Assembly: GCA_963422285.2 (NCBI GenBank)
Contig: CAXXJO010000001.1
Coordinates: 124,001-188,000 of the forward strand
Origin: VXYL01 sp963422285
GTDB lineage: Bacteria > Pseudomonadota > Gammaproteobacteria > Pseudomonadales > Azotimanducaceae
Direction of reading: 5' to 3'
Length of the DNA stretch: 64,000 bases
A program made the position numbers and the translations under genes. Below, piece after piece: positions 44,488 to 53,290 of this stretch. The notes under the pieces were generated by a model that ran no database searches, was not told where the DNA came from, and saw only the letters and a program-made list of their open reading frames with translations. How positions within the stretch are numbered: position 1 is the first letter of the stretch; each line of letters starts with the position of its first letter.

Positions 44488-46884
44488 CTAGGCCAGATAG
44501 CCATCCTGCTCGCCGCGGCGGACTTCCTCTTCGGACAGGCCCAGCCAGTCCGCCAGCACCGCGGCATTGTCTTCGCCCACTTGGCGGGTGCGCCGATACC
44601 GATCGCAGGGCGTCGCCTCAAAGCGGATGGGCAGCCGGTCGGCATAGGTTGTCCCCGCCACCGGATGGGGTTCGTCCAGCTCTAGGAGAAATCCGCACTG
44701 GCGCAGCTGGGGATCGTGGGCACCTAGATCCGCGCCGGTCTGCACCACGCCAGCTGGCACCCCGGCGGCTTGGCAGCGTTCCATCACTTCGGTGGCCGTC
44801 AGCCTCTGCGTCCACTCGCCGATCCGAGCGTCGAGAGTCTTCGATTTGAAGCGGCCTTCGGCGGTGGCCAGCGCCGGGTTGCGCGCCCACGGGGGATCAC
44901 CCATCACTTGGCGCAGAGACGTCCACTGCTGGTCGGACATGCAGGCGATGGCCACCCAGCGTTCGTCCGCCACGGCGGCGCTGGCCGGCCCGGCGCAGGG
45001 ATAGCAGTTGTGGGGCGCCGCCAAGTCGTAGGGCAGACGGTTGCCGCACGGCTCGGCGGCTCGGCCATTGGCGAAGTAGTCCAGCAGCGTCGGCCCGGTC
45101 AAATTGACCCCGACCTCGAACTGCGACAGATCGATGCGCTGGCCGCGTCCGGTGCCCCGTCGCGCTTCCAGCCCCGCCAGGATGGCGAACGCGCCGTGCA
45201 GTCCGGCGCAGTGGTCGTTGTAGGAAAAGCCGATGCCGATGTCCTGGCGGCCGGGAACGCCGGTCAGATGCGTCAGCCCGGAGAGCGCATGGATGGTGGG
45301 GGCATAGGTGACGAACTTGGACCATGGCCCGCCATCGCCCATGCCGGACATCTGTACATAGATCACGTTCGGGTTGGCCGGGCTCACCTCGTCGTAGCCG
45401 ACGCCCCAGCGGCCCAGCACCCCGACCGAGAAGTTGTCGATCACCACGTCCGCGGTTTCGCACAAACGCTTGCACAGGGCGCGGCTCTCGCTGCGGGACA
45501 TGTCCAGGGCCAGCGCCCGCTTGTTGCGGTTCCACATGATGTAGTAGGCGCCGTCCGGCGCGTTCGGCCCGACCCGCGCCGAGGAGTTCACCTTCACCAC
45601 ATCGGCACCGAGATCGGCCAAGATCCGGGTAGCGAATGGCCCGGCCAGGACGTGAGTGAAGTCGAGAATGCGGATGCCGGTTAGCGGGCGGTCTTGCCGC
45701 GTTCGGTTGGAACTTCCTGCCGTGCTGGTCGCCGGACGGCTGCGCGCCGCGAACTCGCGGGACGACCCCGAGGCGACGTTGCCCAGCCGCCAAGGCGTAT
45801 CGCTGAAATGGTAGGGCGTCCCGGGGCCGCGCACTGTCGCGCCATCGTCGAGCGCATAGGGCTGCCACCAGTTCCGGGCCTCGAGCTGGGGATTCTCCGC
45901 CACCTTGTCCACCGGCAGCACCCAGCCGTAGGGCGCATGGCGCGCCTGCGCCTCGAAGAACAGCTCCTCGACATTTCGAGTGCCTACCCAGGAACGCAGC
46001 ACCTCCATCAGGCGCGCGATGAACGCACGGCGATGTTCCGGTGCCTGGTACTTGGGATCCAGCAGATCCTCCTGCGCTTCCTGCTCGATCAGCCACACCA
46101 GTTGGTCGTCGATTCTTGGCGTCGGCGTTACCATGATGGCACCACCCTTCGCCGGCATCACCACATAGGCATTGGACCAGTGCAGGCTGCCGCGCCGCGC
46201 CAAGACCGGGTCGGCAGCACCCGGCATGAGATCGTGATACCAGTACCACATGAGCACATGCTCCAGGCAGGAGGCGATGCATTCGTGTACCGGCACATGG
46301 CCGCGCTGCCCGACACCGGTCTCGCGCACCCGGTACAGCGCCGCCAGCGCCGCTATCGCCGCGTAGGCGCCGGAGAGAATGAAGTTCAGTTCACCGAACA
46401 TCTTGAGCGGCGGCGTATCGACATCGCCAGTGGTGGCGCCGGCACCGCCCAAGGCGCCGGCGACCAGGTCCGGCGCCAAGTAGTCGCGCCACGGCCCGTC
46501 CGGGCCGAACGACGACGTTTCGATGACCACCAGTTCCGGCCGTCGCGCCCGCGCTTCCTGCAGTCGTGCTTCCCGCACGCCGAAAGCGCCGGCACAGGCG
46601 AGCACCACGTCGGCGCTCTTCACCAGTCCGCGCAGCTCCAACCCGCCATCGGGCGTGGCCGGATCGATCTCGAAGCAACGGCGATTGGAGGCGAAGAACG
46701 CATGCCAGAGCGAACTGCCGCCATCCCGGTGCGGCCCCCGTCGCCGCAGCGGATCGCCGCCCGGCGGCTCGGGCCGGATCACGTCGGCACCCATATCCGC
46801 CAGCAGCTTGGCGCCGTAGATGGCGCGCTCGTCGGTGAGGTCCAGAACGCGCACCGCGTCCAGGGCGCCGCGTGCTTGGGGCAC
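44488..46884 (-). CDS. Tandem fusion of two CaiB/BaiF CoA-transferase domains
   Basis: The 798-residue protein (GTG at 46884, GGAG 8 bases upstream) has two complete family III domains. Domain 1 spans residues ~5-395: VLDLTDERAIYGAKLLADMG, ADVIRPEPPGGDPLRRRGPH, FGPDGPWRDYLAPDLVAGAL. Domain 2 runs from about 400: LTGIRILDFTHVLAGPFATR, ADVVIDNFSVGVLGRWGVGY, VQMSGMGDGGPWSKFVTYAP, FSYNDHCAGLHGAFAILAGL. Family III enzymes are interlocked dimers, so a tandem fusion can make a pseudo-dimer in one chain. Fusions of this type are known, but the substrate is not evident. Confidence 0.9.
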   Translation of the reverse strand: MPQARGALDAVRVLDLTDERAIYGAKLLADMGADVIRPEPPGGDPLRRRGPHRDGGSSLWHAFFASNRRCFEIDPATPDGGLELRGLVKSADVVLACAGAFGVREARLQEARARRPELVVIETSSFGPDGPWRDYLAPDLVAGALGGAGATTGDVDTPPLKMFGELNFILSGAYAAIAALAALYRVRETGVGQRGHVPVHECIASCLEHVLMWYWYHDLMPGAADPVLARRGSLHWSNAYVVMPAKGGAIMVTPTPRIDDQLVWLIEQEAQEDLLDPKYQAPEHRRAFIARLMEVLRSWVGTRNVEELFFEAQARHAPYGWVLPVDKVAENPQLEARNWWQPYALDDGATVRGPGTPYHFSDTPWRLGNVASGSSREFAARSRPATSTAGSSNRTRQDRPLTGIRILDFTHVLAGPFATRILADLGADVVKVNSSARVGPNAPDGAYYIMWNRNKRALALDMSRSESRALCKRLCETADVVIDNFSVGVLGRWGVGYDEVSPANPNVIYVQMSGMGDGGPWSKFVTYAPTIHALSGLTHLTGVPGRQDIGIGFSYNDHCAGLHGAFAILAGLEARRGTGRGQRIDLSQFEVGVNLTGPTLLDYFANGRAAEPCGNRLPYDLAAPHNCYPCAGPASAAVADERWVAIACMSDQQWTSLRQVMGDPPWARNPALATAEGRFKSKTLDARIGEWTQRLTATEVMERCQAAGVPAGVVQTGADLGAHDPQLRQCGFLLELDEPHPVAGTTYADRLPIRFEATPCDRYRRTRQVGEDNAAVLADWLGLSEEEVRRGEQDGYLA

Positions 46885-46896
46885 GGTTCGATCTCC

Positions 46897-46923
46897 TGCT
46901 CGAAGCAGCAGCGGATGATAGCT
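46897..46923. repeat. 27-bp repeat shared by two upstream regions
   Basis: TGCTCGAAGCAGCAGCGGAT plus GATAGCT occurs here, 13 bp upstream of the CoA-transferase fusion start, and identically at 49803-49829 upstream of the porin gene. Similar bases continue past it (GGGAATGC, then a CTA), so the shared tract is somewhat longer. Relative to the minus-strand gene it covers the 5' leader. Confidence 0.75.
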
Positions 46924-47249
46924 TAGGGAATGCGCTATTGTCGGACACTGGCACTGCACATGGCTGCGAGAAATCGGTCCTATGTACAGAGTGTACAGGG
47001 CAGCGACCCCACCAAGAGCCGGCTGGCACTGAACTGGAAGCGGTATGCCGACCGTCGGTTTCCTGGTATTCGACAGCGGTGCGTCACGCGCCGCGATGGG
47101 GCGCAATGCCCTGCTTTGCGCAACGTGGAACGGGATGGCAGCGCTCGACGTTCGCAGATCGGCGAGCCTGTTCGCGGGCCGCTTGCGGCAAAGAGCCCTA
47201 CCCGACCAAGCCGAAGGCTGAGCCGGCTACGGCAGCGATGTTGGCGGGG

Positions 47250-47660
47250 GCCTTGCGCGAGGAATCCCGCTGGCTTCTGGACGGGAATGCGAGCAAAGGG
47301 CGATATCACGAGCCGATCCTGGTCGCCAGCGACCAGGCAATCCGCATCTCCCGCCCACTCCGTCTCGAAAAACTCGTCGCCCGGGTCGCACCACCCCAGC
47401 TTGGAGTCGGGAACGTCATCCATTCCGCGTTGGCTGCAAGCCGAGCAAGGTAGATCGCCTGTCGTTCGGACTGGCGTATCTGTCGAACTTCCGGCGCAGG
47501 TGCCGCGGACGCAGCTCGTCGAACGTCTGTCGGGAGAACAGCAGTACGCCGTTCGCAGAGCGCAGGATCTCGGGATAGCGGCCCGAGGAGCCCATCGGGT
47601 CGAAGCACTGCGCGGATCAGAACGTTGGTATCGAGAATACAACTCGTTCCGACTACCCCC
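47250..47660 (-). pseudogene. PIN-domain toxin relic (VapC-like)
   Basis: Minus-strand pieces in three frames line up as one PIN protein: CILDTNVLIRAVLRPDG near 47590-47645 (first acidic motif), SGRYPEILRSANGVLLFSRQ and TFDELRPRHLRRKFDRYASP near 47450-47590, then DPGDEFFETEWAGDADCLVA and GDQDRLVISPFARIPVQKPA near 47255-47390 (second acidic motif). A run of nine G (minus strand) sits just before the start of the coding part. At least two frameshifts separate the pieces, so no toxin is made. No antitoxin gene is seen. Confidence 0.75.
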
Positions 47661-47837
47661 CCCCTGCCATGCGTACGCTGACATGCGTTGGGTTTATATA
47701 TCATTAATTATGTAAACCTTCTCTTCCTTCAGAGGGAACGTATCCATCATCCGGCACCGATCAGCCTCGCCGGCATACGAGCATTGCTGGGCCATCCGGG
47801 CCTCGGACGCCGCGAGGCGCTAGCCGCCCTCGGCATT

Positions 47838-47869
47838 GTCGATATTCGCCGGATCCGGCGAATATCGAC
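47838..47869. other. Perfect 32-bp palindrome
   Basis: GTCGATATTCGCCG, then GATC, then CGGCGAATATCGAC reads the same on both strands without mismatch. It lies outside recognisable genes, about 60 bp left of the cas4 relic. It could be a hairpin terminator, a protein-binding operator or a scar. It does not resemble a CRISPR repeat that I can identify. Confidence 0.9.
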
Positions 47870-47924
47870 CGGGAAGTTCATGCACGCCACGAGGGCAGAA
47901 GCGGAACCCGATCCGTGACCTCCC

Positions 47925-48255
47925 GTCCACTCGAGCTCTACCTCCCCGCACCACCGGCGACCGAAGATGATCCGCTGGTTCCGGCGCGGATGGTGAACGA
48001 GAGTTCGTGTACTGCCCGCCCCTCGCCTATCTCATAAGGGGCCAAGCCGAATGGCGACACCATGGACGAGCGCCCTGTCGCATCCGGGGCGACCCCAAAC
48101 AGGCCGTTGCCCGACCCAGAGGCGCTAGCGGCCGATGACGCCAAGGTGGTCAGCAGATCCCTGATCCTCTCGTCTGAAAAGCTCGGTGTGATCGCGAAGA
48201 TCGACATCGGCGAGGACGGCGTGTCAGCCGGTCAACTACAAGCAGGGCAAGCGTC
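47925..48255 (+). pseudogene. cas4 relic (N-terminal part of a Cas4-Cas1 gene)
   Basis: Three-frame reading recovers the start of a Cas4 domain. PLVPARMVNE, then after a 2-base insertion FVYCPPLAYL, matches PLIPARILNEFVYCPRLAYL of the Cas4-Cas1 gene at 62804. After another shift, VVSRSLILSSEKLGVIAKID matches VARSVELSSRKLDLAAKIDL, and after a further shift PVNYKQGK matches PIDYKRGK. So this is a decayed homologue of the same gene, 15 kb away, ending abruptly at about 48255 where an amidohydrolase relic begins on the other strand. No Cas1 part is seen. Confidence 0.8.
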
Positions 48256-48637
48256 CAGCATGATTTTCAGAAGTGAAGCCGGTGATGCCGCAGCCGGAAA
48301 ACTGGCTGGAAGTCTGCTCCACGCCGTTGACGAAATCGGCTCCTTGCACAAGCTTTCCCGCAGCAATTCGTGGTGCCGAAAAAGCGGCCAGCGCGGCTTC
48401 GAGTTTCTGCCGGTTCGATGCCTCGGGCGGTCCGCAGCGCACGGAGCGGGATGCTGCGACCCAGGCGAACAGGGCATGGCAGTCGTGCAGACTGGGAAGC
48501 AGAGCGCAGCCTCGGGCATCGAGCATGCTTTCGCCAAACGCAGGCGACAGGGCGCTGCCGGTCTCCACAATCCTGCCGCCCCGTCCATGCACGTCGAGGC
48601 CAGCGACGCCCTCCATTTCGGCACCCGCGGTCAGCAA
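48232..48637 (-). pseudogene. Amidohydrolase relic, N-terminal part only
   Basis: The frame reads LTAGAEMEGVAGLDVHGRGG, RIVETGSALSPAFGESMLDA and RGCALLPSLHDCHALFAWVA. It looks like the N-terminal sandwich and metal-loop region of an imidazolonepropionase-like amidohydrolase, where intact enzymes have LPGLHDHHxHL. Here the HxH pair is damaged (HDCHAL) and the protein ends at about 135 residues without the TIM barrel. It abuts the cas4 relic. Confidence 0.6.
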
Positions 48638-48665
48638 GCCGCCCAGACTGCCGGAAGCATTCGCT

Positions 48666-49112
48666 TCAATCGCTCAGTTCGATTCGCGCCGTCGCGTCCT
48701 CGTCGCCTACGGCGAAGGCCGCGTCCTCGTACTTGGGCGGGCCGAAGCGGGGCACCACGCCGTTGCTGAACCCGGCGGGCTCCTTGGGCATGCCCACGAA
48801 GCTCCTGTCCAGCTTGCCGTTGTCGTTCTCGTCGTGGTAGGCGGCTACCGCGTATTCGCCGGAAGGAACCTCGAAGGTGGCGGAAATGGCGCCGTCCGCC
48901 ACGTGTTCGGCCACCTTCAGGATGTGTGCGAAAGCCGGCTCTTGCAGCCAGTTCGCCTTGTTGTAGATGGCGATTCGGACTTGGCCTTCGCTGCTTCCGA
49001 TATTGCTCACCGTCACGGTGAGCGTGGCCGCCTGCGCCGCGCCGCCGAGTAGAATGCCGCAAGCGCACAGAAGAGCGGTGCCTGGGCGCCTTGCGGATGC
49101 GGGATGGGACAT
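48666..49112 (-). CDS. DUF2141-family secreted protein
   Basis: The 148-residue protein has a signal peptide (residues 1-28, ending GGAAQA) and a DUF2141 beta-sandwich: LTVTVSNIGSSEGQVRIAIY, FEVPSGEYAVAAYHDENDNG, KLDRSFVGMPKEPAGFSNGV, PKYEDAAFAV. It is probably periplasmic or outer-membrane-associated; the function of the family is unknown, though it often occurs beside outer-membrane and pigment genes. Full length and intact. Confidence 0.88.
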   Translation of the reverse strand: MSHPASARRPGTALLCACGILLGGAAQAATLTVTVSNIGSSEGQVRIAIYNKANWLQEPAFAHILKVAEHVADGAISATFEVPSGEYAVAAYHDENDNGKLDRSFVGMPKEPAGFSNGVVPRFGPPKYEDAAFAVGDEDATARIELSD

Positions 49113-49967
49113 GTTCCAGCCTCTTGCCGATTGGTCTGGCGGCGATCTTACCCTCTAGCCCACGGGGAGCAACACCAGCTGCGAGCAAGACCGCAGCCGT
49201 GTACTCGCCGAACGCCAATATCTCCTTGGCAGCGCTCGCGGCACCCTCTGCGCTCGCCGGCACAAGCCGAGAGACTGTCCGTCTTCTCCGTCACATCCTG
49301 GGTGCTCGCGGATCTCGACGACGCGGACGCATCGCCGATTGCCCATCCGCCGAACTGCCCGGTGATGGCGGTGCCGACCGAGCGCAGCGTACTGGATGTG
49401 GTGGACGCCATCGCGCCCACGGAGGCCGATGCCACGCGGGTGGCGGACGCATCGGCCTGCAGTCCCATCGCCGCCATGGTGCCCGTGTGCCTGCTTCGCC
49501 GCAACGAGCAGGCCAGCGTTGCGGACGACCTGTTCGCGGAATCCCTCTCTTATTCGACATTGCAGCACGGGGCCGAGTTTCAACGCTGGCTTGCCCATCG
49601 GCACCTGCTTCGGCGCCGACAAGGTCGGCATCCTGCCCCGCACCGGTCGGCAGCGGCTCGCCTTCATGGCACACTACTCGCCCACATCACCCGTGCGCGC
49701 ATCCATGGTGCCAACGACGCTAGCGTGGGACTTGGCGACGCCGCCGCAGAGTAGTTGGTGGATGTCGAGAACAGGCGTTCCGGCTATGCTTCCTGTACCC
49801 CATGCTCGAAGCAGCAGCGGATGATAGCTCACGCACCGGATCGGGAATGCACTACAATCGGCCGCATCCGTCGGCAGTGTCCATTGATACGCTCAGGGAT
49901 GATGGGTCCGGCCCACATCTTGCCCGAGCGTGGGCCAGCGAGCAGACACAGGGAGGAACGACAATCC
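49113..49967. other. Long stretch without a recognisable gene
   Basis: About 850 bp. Long overlapping frames exist on both strands (for example plus 49104-49754, minus 49155-49667), which is expected at this GC content, and none resembles a family I know. The second copy of a 27-bp repeat lies at 49803-49829, and the porin ribosome site (GGGAGGA) is just before 49968. The stretch may hold a decayed gene oriented leftward behind the repeat. Confidence 0.45.
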
Positions 49968-51176
49968 ATGAACAAACGAACGAGCGAGCTGATTACGCTA
50001 CCCTCGCCAACTGCCACGGCGATCACTCTGGCCGTGGCAATGCCGGTCTCGGCGTCGGCGGAACTGCACAAGGCGATTACCGACGGGGATCTGGACTTCG
50101 GCATCCGCTTCCGGCTCGAACATGTGGAGCAGGACGGCTTCTTGGAGGATGCCTTGGCGGCGACGGCGCGCGCGCGCCTGACGCTGACCTCCGGCGAGGT
50201 CGGCCCGTGGAGCGCCGGCATCGAAACCGACCACACCTTCGTGCTGGGCATCAAGGACTACAACTCCACGGAGAATGGCCGCGACGGGTTCCCTATCGTC
50301 GCCGATCCTGCCGGTTTCGACATCAACCAAGCGTTCGTCCGCTATCACGAAGACACGATCAGCATCACCGTGGGCCGGCAGCGCATCAACCACGGCTCCC
50401 AGCGCATGGTCGGCGGCGTCGCTTGGCGGCAGAACGAGCAGACCTACGACGCTCTGCGCATTGAACGCACCGGCGTCCTCAACATCGACTACAGCTACGT
50501 CTACAACGTCAACCGCATCTTCGGCCCCGGCGACGGCACCCAGCCCGGCGATTGGAAGAGCAACTCGCACTTCTTCCGCACCTGGCACAACCCGGTCGGC
50601 AACCACACCATCACCGGCTACGCCTATTTGCTGGATTTCGAAAACGACAACGGTCCCGCCCACTCCAACCTCACCTACGGTGCCGAGTATCAGGGCACCT
50701 TTCCTCGGCTGCAGCTGAACGCCTCCGTCGCTCGGCAATCCGACTGGGGCGACAACCCGACGTCCTATAGCGCCTTCTACTGTTCCGCCCAAGCCGTCCT
50801 CGACTTGTTCTTGTTCAAGACGTCTGCAGGCTACGAGAGGCTCGGCAGCGACGACGGCACATTCGCGTTCCGCACCCCGCTAGGCACTCTGCACAAGTTC
50901 CAGGGCTGGACCGACAAGTTCCTGGTGACGCCTGCCGAAGGCATCGAAGACTCTTGGATCAGTATCTCCCGGAAGCTCTTCGGCGGCACGGTGGCTGTGG
51001 CGTACCACGACTTCACGTTGGAGGAAGGCGGGGATGCCGGCGATGAGGTGGGCATCTCCTATTCCTACTCGCTGATGGACAAGCTCGGCTTCCAGTTCAA
51101 GTTTGCGCAGTACTGGGCAGAAGACTATGCCTCCGATACGGGGAAGGGCTGGTTGGTGCTCAACTGGGAGTTCTAG
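49968..51176 (+). CDS. Outer-membrane porin-like beta-barrel protein (alginate-export type)
   Basis: The start at ATG 49968 follows AGGGAGGAACGA. The 402-residue protein has a signal peptide (ending near AMPVSASA), then alternating barrel strands: LDFGIRFRLEHVEQDGFLED, ARARLTLTSGEVGPWSAGIE, FVRYHEDTISITVGRQRINH, VGGVAWRQNEQTYDALRIER, and a terminal strand ending GWLVLNWEF with the C-terminal Phe typical of barrels. It resembles alginate-export/porin-like family proteins, with about 16-18 strands by eye. The solute is unknown. A damaged copy of its 3' third lies at 52875-53150. Confidence 0.87.
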   Translation: MNKRTSELITLPSPTATAITLAVAMPVSASAELHKAITDGDLDFGIRFRLEHVEQDGFLEDALAATARARLTLTSGEVGPWSAGIETDHTFVLGIKDYNSTENGRDGFPIVADPAGFDINQAFVRYHEDTISITVGRQRINHGSQRMVGGVAWRQNEQTYDALRIERTGVLNIDYSYVYNVNRIFGPGDGTQPGDWKSNSHFFRTWHNPVGNHTITGYAYLLDFENDNGPAHSNLTYGAEYQGTFPRLQLNASVARQSDWGDNPTSYSAFYCSAQAVLDLFLFKTSAGYERLGSDDGTFAFRTPLGTLHKFQGWTDKFLVTPAEGIEDSWISISRKLFGGTVAVAYHDFTLEEGGDAGDEVGISYSYSLMDKLGFQFKFAQYWAEDYASDTGKGWLVLNWEF

Positions 51177-51260
51177 AGCGGGTTGTCGCCAGCAGCGACT
51201 TGGTCTGGGGCAGGAGGCCTACGCTGCCCTGATGTGGCTGTGCAGCGCTGAACCGCACCC

Positions 51261-51333
51261 TATGTGGCGCGAAGCCGCCCTATGTGGCGCGAAGCCGCCC
51301 TATGTGGCGCGAAGCCGCCCTATGTGGCGCGAA
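51261..51333 (+). repeat. 20-bp tandem repeat upstream of the Fic gene
   Basis: Three full units of TATGTGGCGCGAAGCCGCCC (51261-51320) and a partial fourth (51321-51333) stand in tandem. Each carries TGGCGCGAA. The last merges into a long inverted repeat next to the Fic start, which suggests an array of regulator binding sites. Confidence 0.9.
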
Positions 51334-51369
51334 ATGGACTAATTGTCTACGATAATGTCATTTCGCGCC
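51326..51369 (+). promoter_or_regulatory. Long inverted repeat, probable operator of the Fic gene
   Basis: GGCGCGAAATG (51326-51336) and CATTTCGCGCC (51359-51369) are perfect 11-bp arms. The 22-bp spacer itself holds a weaker inverted repeat (ATTGTC-TAC-GATAAT). It ends 15 bp before the Fic ATG. The N-terminal winged-helix region of that protein is a plausible autorepressor. Confidence 0.75.
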
Positions 51370-51384
51370 CAATAAACCAGCACA

Positions 51385-52755
51385 ATGCCAAAGCAGATTT
51401 CGGAAGCGGGACTCGACGCCATCGTCCAGGTCGTGGCCCGATTTTCCAACGGCGCCACCCTAGAATCCATTTGCAACACTTCTGGGGTTGGCGGCGCCCG
51501 ACGCACTGTGCAGCGCAGACTCGCCAAGCTTGTGGCCGAGGGACGCCTGATGCGGGCGGGGCGCCGCTACCACGTTCCCTGTGACGAAGCCCCTCTTCCC
51601 GTCAATGTCTCGACCTCCGCAGACGACTACGCCATCCCGATATCCCCCGAGTCAGCTTGGGTCGGCAAGGCTGTCCGCGCCCCTATGCAAAGTCGTCCGC
51701 CCATCGGCTACAACCGAGCGTTCCTGGACGACTACCAACCCGGCGAGACTTGGTATCTGCCCCTTGAAGTTCGCCGCCGACTGCTCGCGTTGGGAGAGTC
51801 CCCCGACCGCGTTCTCCCTGCCGGAACCTATGTGCGCAGGGTATACGAGCGCTTGCTGATCGATCTCTCTTGGAACTCCAGTCGGTTGGAGGGCAACACC
51901 TACTCGCTGTTGGAGACAAAGCGCTTGCTTGATCTCGGCGAAACCGCCGCTGGCCGGGACGCACAAGAAGCGCAGATGATTCTGAACCATAAAGCCGCCA
52001 TCGACTTGCTGGTGGATCAGGCCGAGCACGTTGGATTCAATCGCTACACCATCCTGAACCTGCACGCGCTGCTTGCCGAGAATCTGCTGCCGGACTCCAC
52101 GGCCTGGGGCCGGCTGCGCTCGACGGCCGTCGATATCGGCGGCTCGTCGTATCATCCCTTGGAGATTCCCCAGCTCATCGACGAGTGCTTAGGGCAGATC
52201 CTGGACAAGGCAGCCACCATTGACGACCCCTTCGAGCAAGCCTTCTTTGCCTTCGTGCAGCTTCCATATCTGCAGCCGTTCCTGGACGTGAACAAACGAG
52301 TGTCTCGCCTAGCCGCCAACCTGCCTCTGATTCGCCACAACCTCTGCCCATTGTCGTTCGTCGACGTCCCCATCCGCCCCTATGTGGATGGCCTGCTGGG
52401 CGTCTACGAACTCAACAGGGTGGACCTTCTGCGGGATGTGTTCTGCTGGGCCTATGAACGATCCAGCGCCCGCTACTCCGTGCTGCGGCAGAATCTCGGT
52501 ATCCCTGATCCGTTCCAGCTACAGTACCGCTCCCTCATCGCCCAGACGATCCGGGAGGTCGTCCTTGGCAGGATGGACAAGGTGGCTGCCAACGAGTGCG
52601 TCCACCGCAGGGCGGCGGCAGCACTGCCAGAGAGGAAGAGGAGCCGATTCATTGAGGTGGTGGAGACGGATCTGCTGAACCTCCACGAGGGCAATATCGC
52701 TCGGGCGAAACTCTCGCCGCTGGAGTTCGAAAGATGGCTGGAGAGGTGGAGGTGA
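51385..52755 (+). CDS. Fic/DOC-family protein with N-terminal DNA-binding domain
   Basis: This 456-residue protein has an N-terminal winged helix (residues ~5-65: SGVGGARRTVQRRLAKLVAE, GRLMRAGRRYHV). The inhibitory helix WNSSRLEGN (S-x-x-x-E-G, residue ~165) comes next, then a Fic core with PYLQPFLDVNKRVSRLAANL near 293, then a helical C-terminus. Classic Fic motifs are HPFx(D/E)GN(G/K)R; here His is Gln and Gly is Val, so AMP transfer may be impaired or altered. I recall this QPFxDVNKR variant from relatives, so it is probably a real subfamily. GC content is lower than nearby genes. No ribosome site is obvious. Confidence 0.88.
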   Translation: MPKQISEAGLDAIVQVVARFSNGATLESICNTSGVGGARRTVQRRLAKLVAEGRLMRAGRRYHVPCDEAPLPVNVSTSADDYAIPISPESAWVGKAVRAPMQSRPPIGYNRAFLDDYQPGETWYLPLEVRRRLLALGESPDRVLPAGTYVRRVYERLLIDLSWNSSRLEGNTYSLLETKRLLDLGETAAGRDAQEAQMILNHKAAIDLLVDQAEHVGFNRYTILNLHALLAENLLPDSTAWGRLRSTAVDIGGSSYHPLEIPQLIDECLGQILDKAATIDDPFEQAFFAFVQLPYLQPFLDVNKRVSRLAANLPLIRHNLCPLSFVDVPIRPYVDGLLGVYELNRVDLLRDVFCWAYERSSARYSVLRQNLGIPDPFQLQYRSLIAQTIREVVLGRMDKVAANECVHRRAAAALPERKRSRFIEVVETDLLNLHEGNIARAKLSPLEFERWLERWR

Positions 52756-52874
52756 TGCGCTGTCCTCGCCCGACCATCCGACCGGGACGGCAACCAAGCG
52801 GCTTCGCCCGCTACTATGCTAAGTATACCAAGCCGCTCTGGAACGCGCATCCGTCACCTGCGACGCCAGCTTGG

Positions 52875-53150
52875 ATATGGTCGCCTTCGACACGCCGCTG
52901 GGGTACCCGGGACAAGTTCCAGGGCTGGGCCGGACAAACTCGCTGCTGCCGTCCCGACGCTTGGTTCGGCATTTCCGGCAAGCTCCACAACGCCACAGCA
53001 ACCGCGGCCTTCCACGAGGACTACGGCTGGGAGTTCGACGTCTCGATAACCTGTCCGCTGCGCGAGGGCTTGAGCTTCCCGTTCAACTGGCGTAGTACGA
53101 CGCCGACGAATACGCCAGCGATACGAAGAAGAGAGGGCTGTGATGAAGCG
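52875..53150 (+). pseudogene. 3' relic of a porin gene
   Basis: The plus-strand sequence FDTPLG, then after a shift TRDKFQGWAGQ, DAWFGISGKLHNATATAAFH, GWEFDVSITCPLREGLSF, matches the pattern of the C-terminal part of the porin at 49968 (RTPLGTLHKFQGWTDKFLV, DSWISISRKL and so on). It has no N-terminal half, at least one frameshift, and ends in a truncated strand. It suggests an old tandem porin pair separated by insertion of the Fic gene. Confidence 0.7.
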
Positions 53151-53290
53151 GGGGCATCGCCAGTGTCCAAGCAGTCCGCGCTTCCCTTTAGCGCAGTCTC
53201 GAGCAGCTTGTCGTCGTCTGAATCCGGCACTCCAAGCGAACGCAAGTTATCGCCATCCATTCCGACGCGGCTTGGAGTTGGGCAAGCCGT

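Noticed and set aside
51261..51333. CRISPR-like reading of the 20-bp tandem repeats
   Set aside because: The units are directly adjacent without spacers and are too short; they fit an operator array better.
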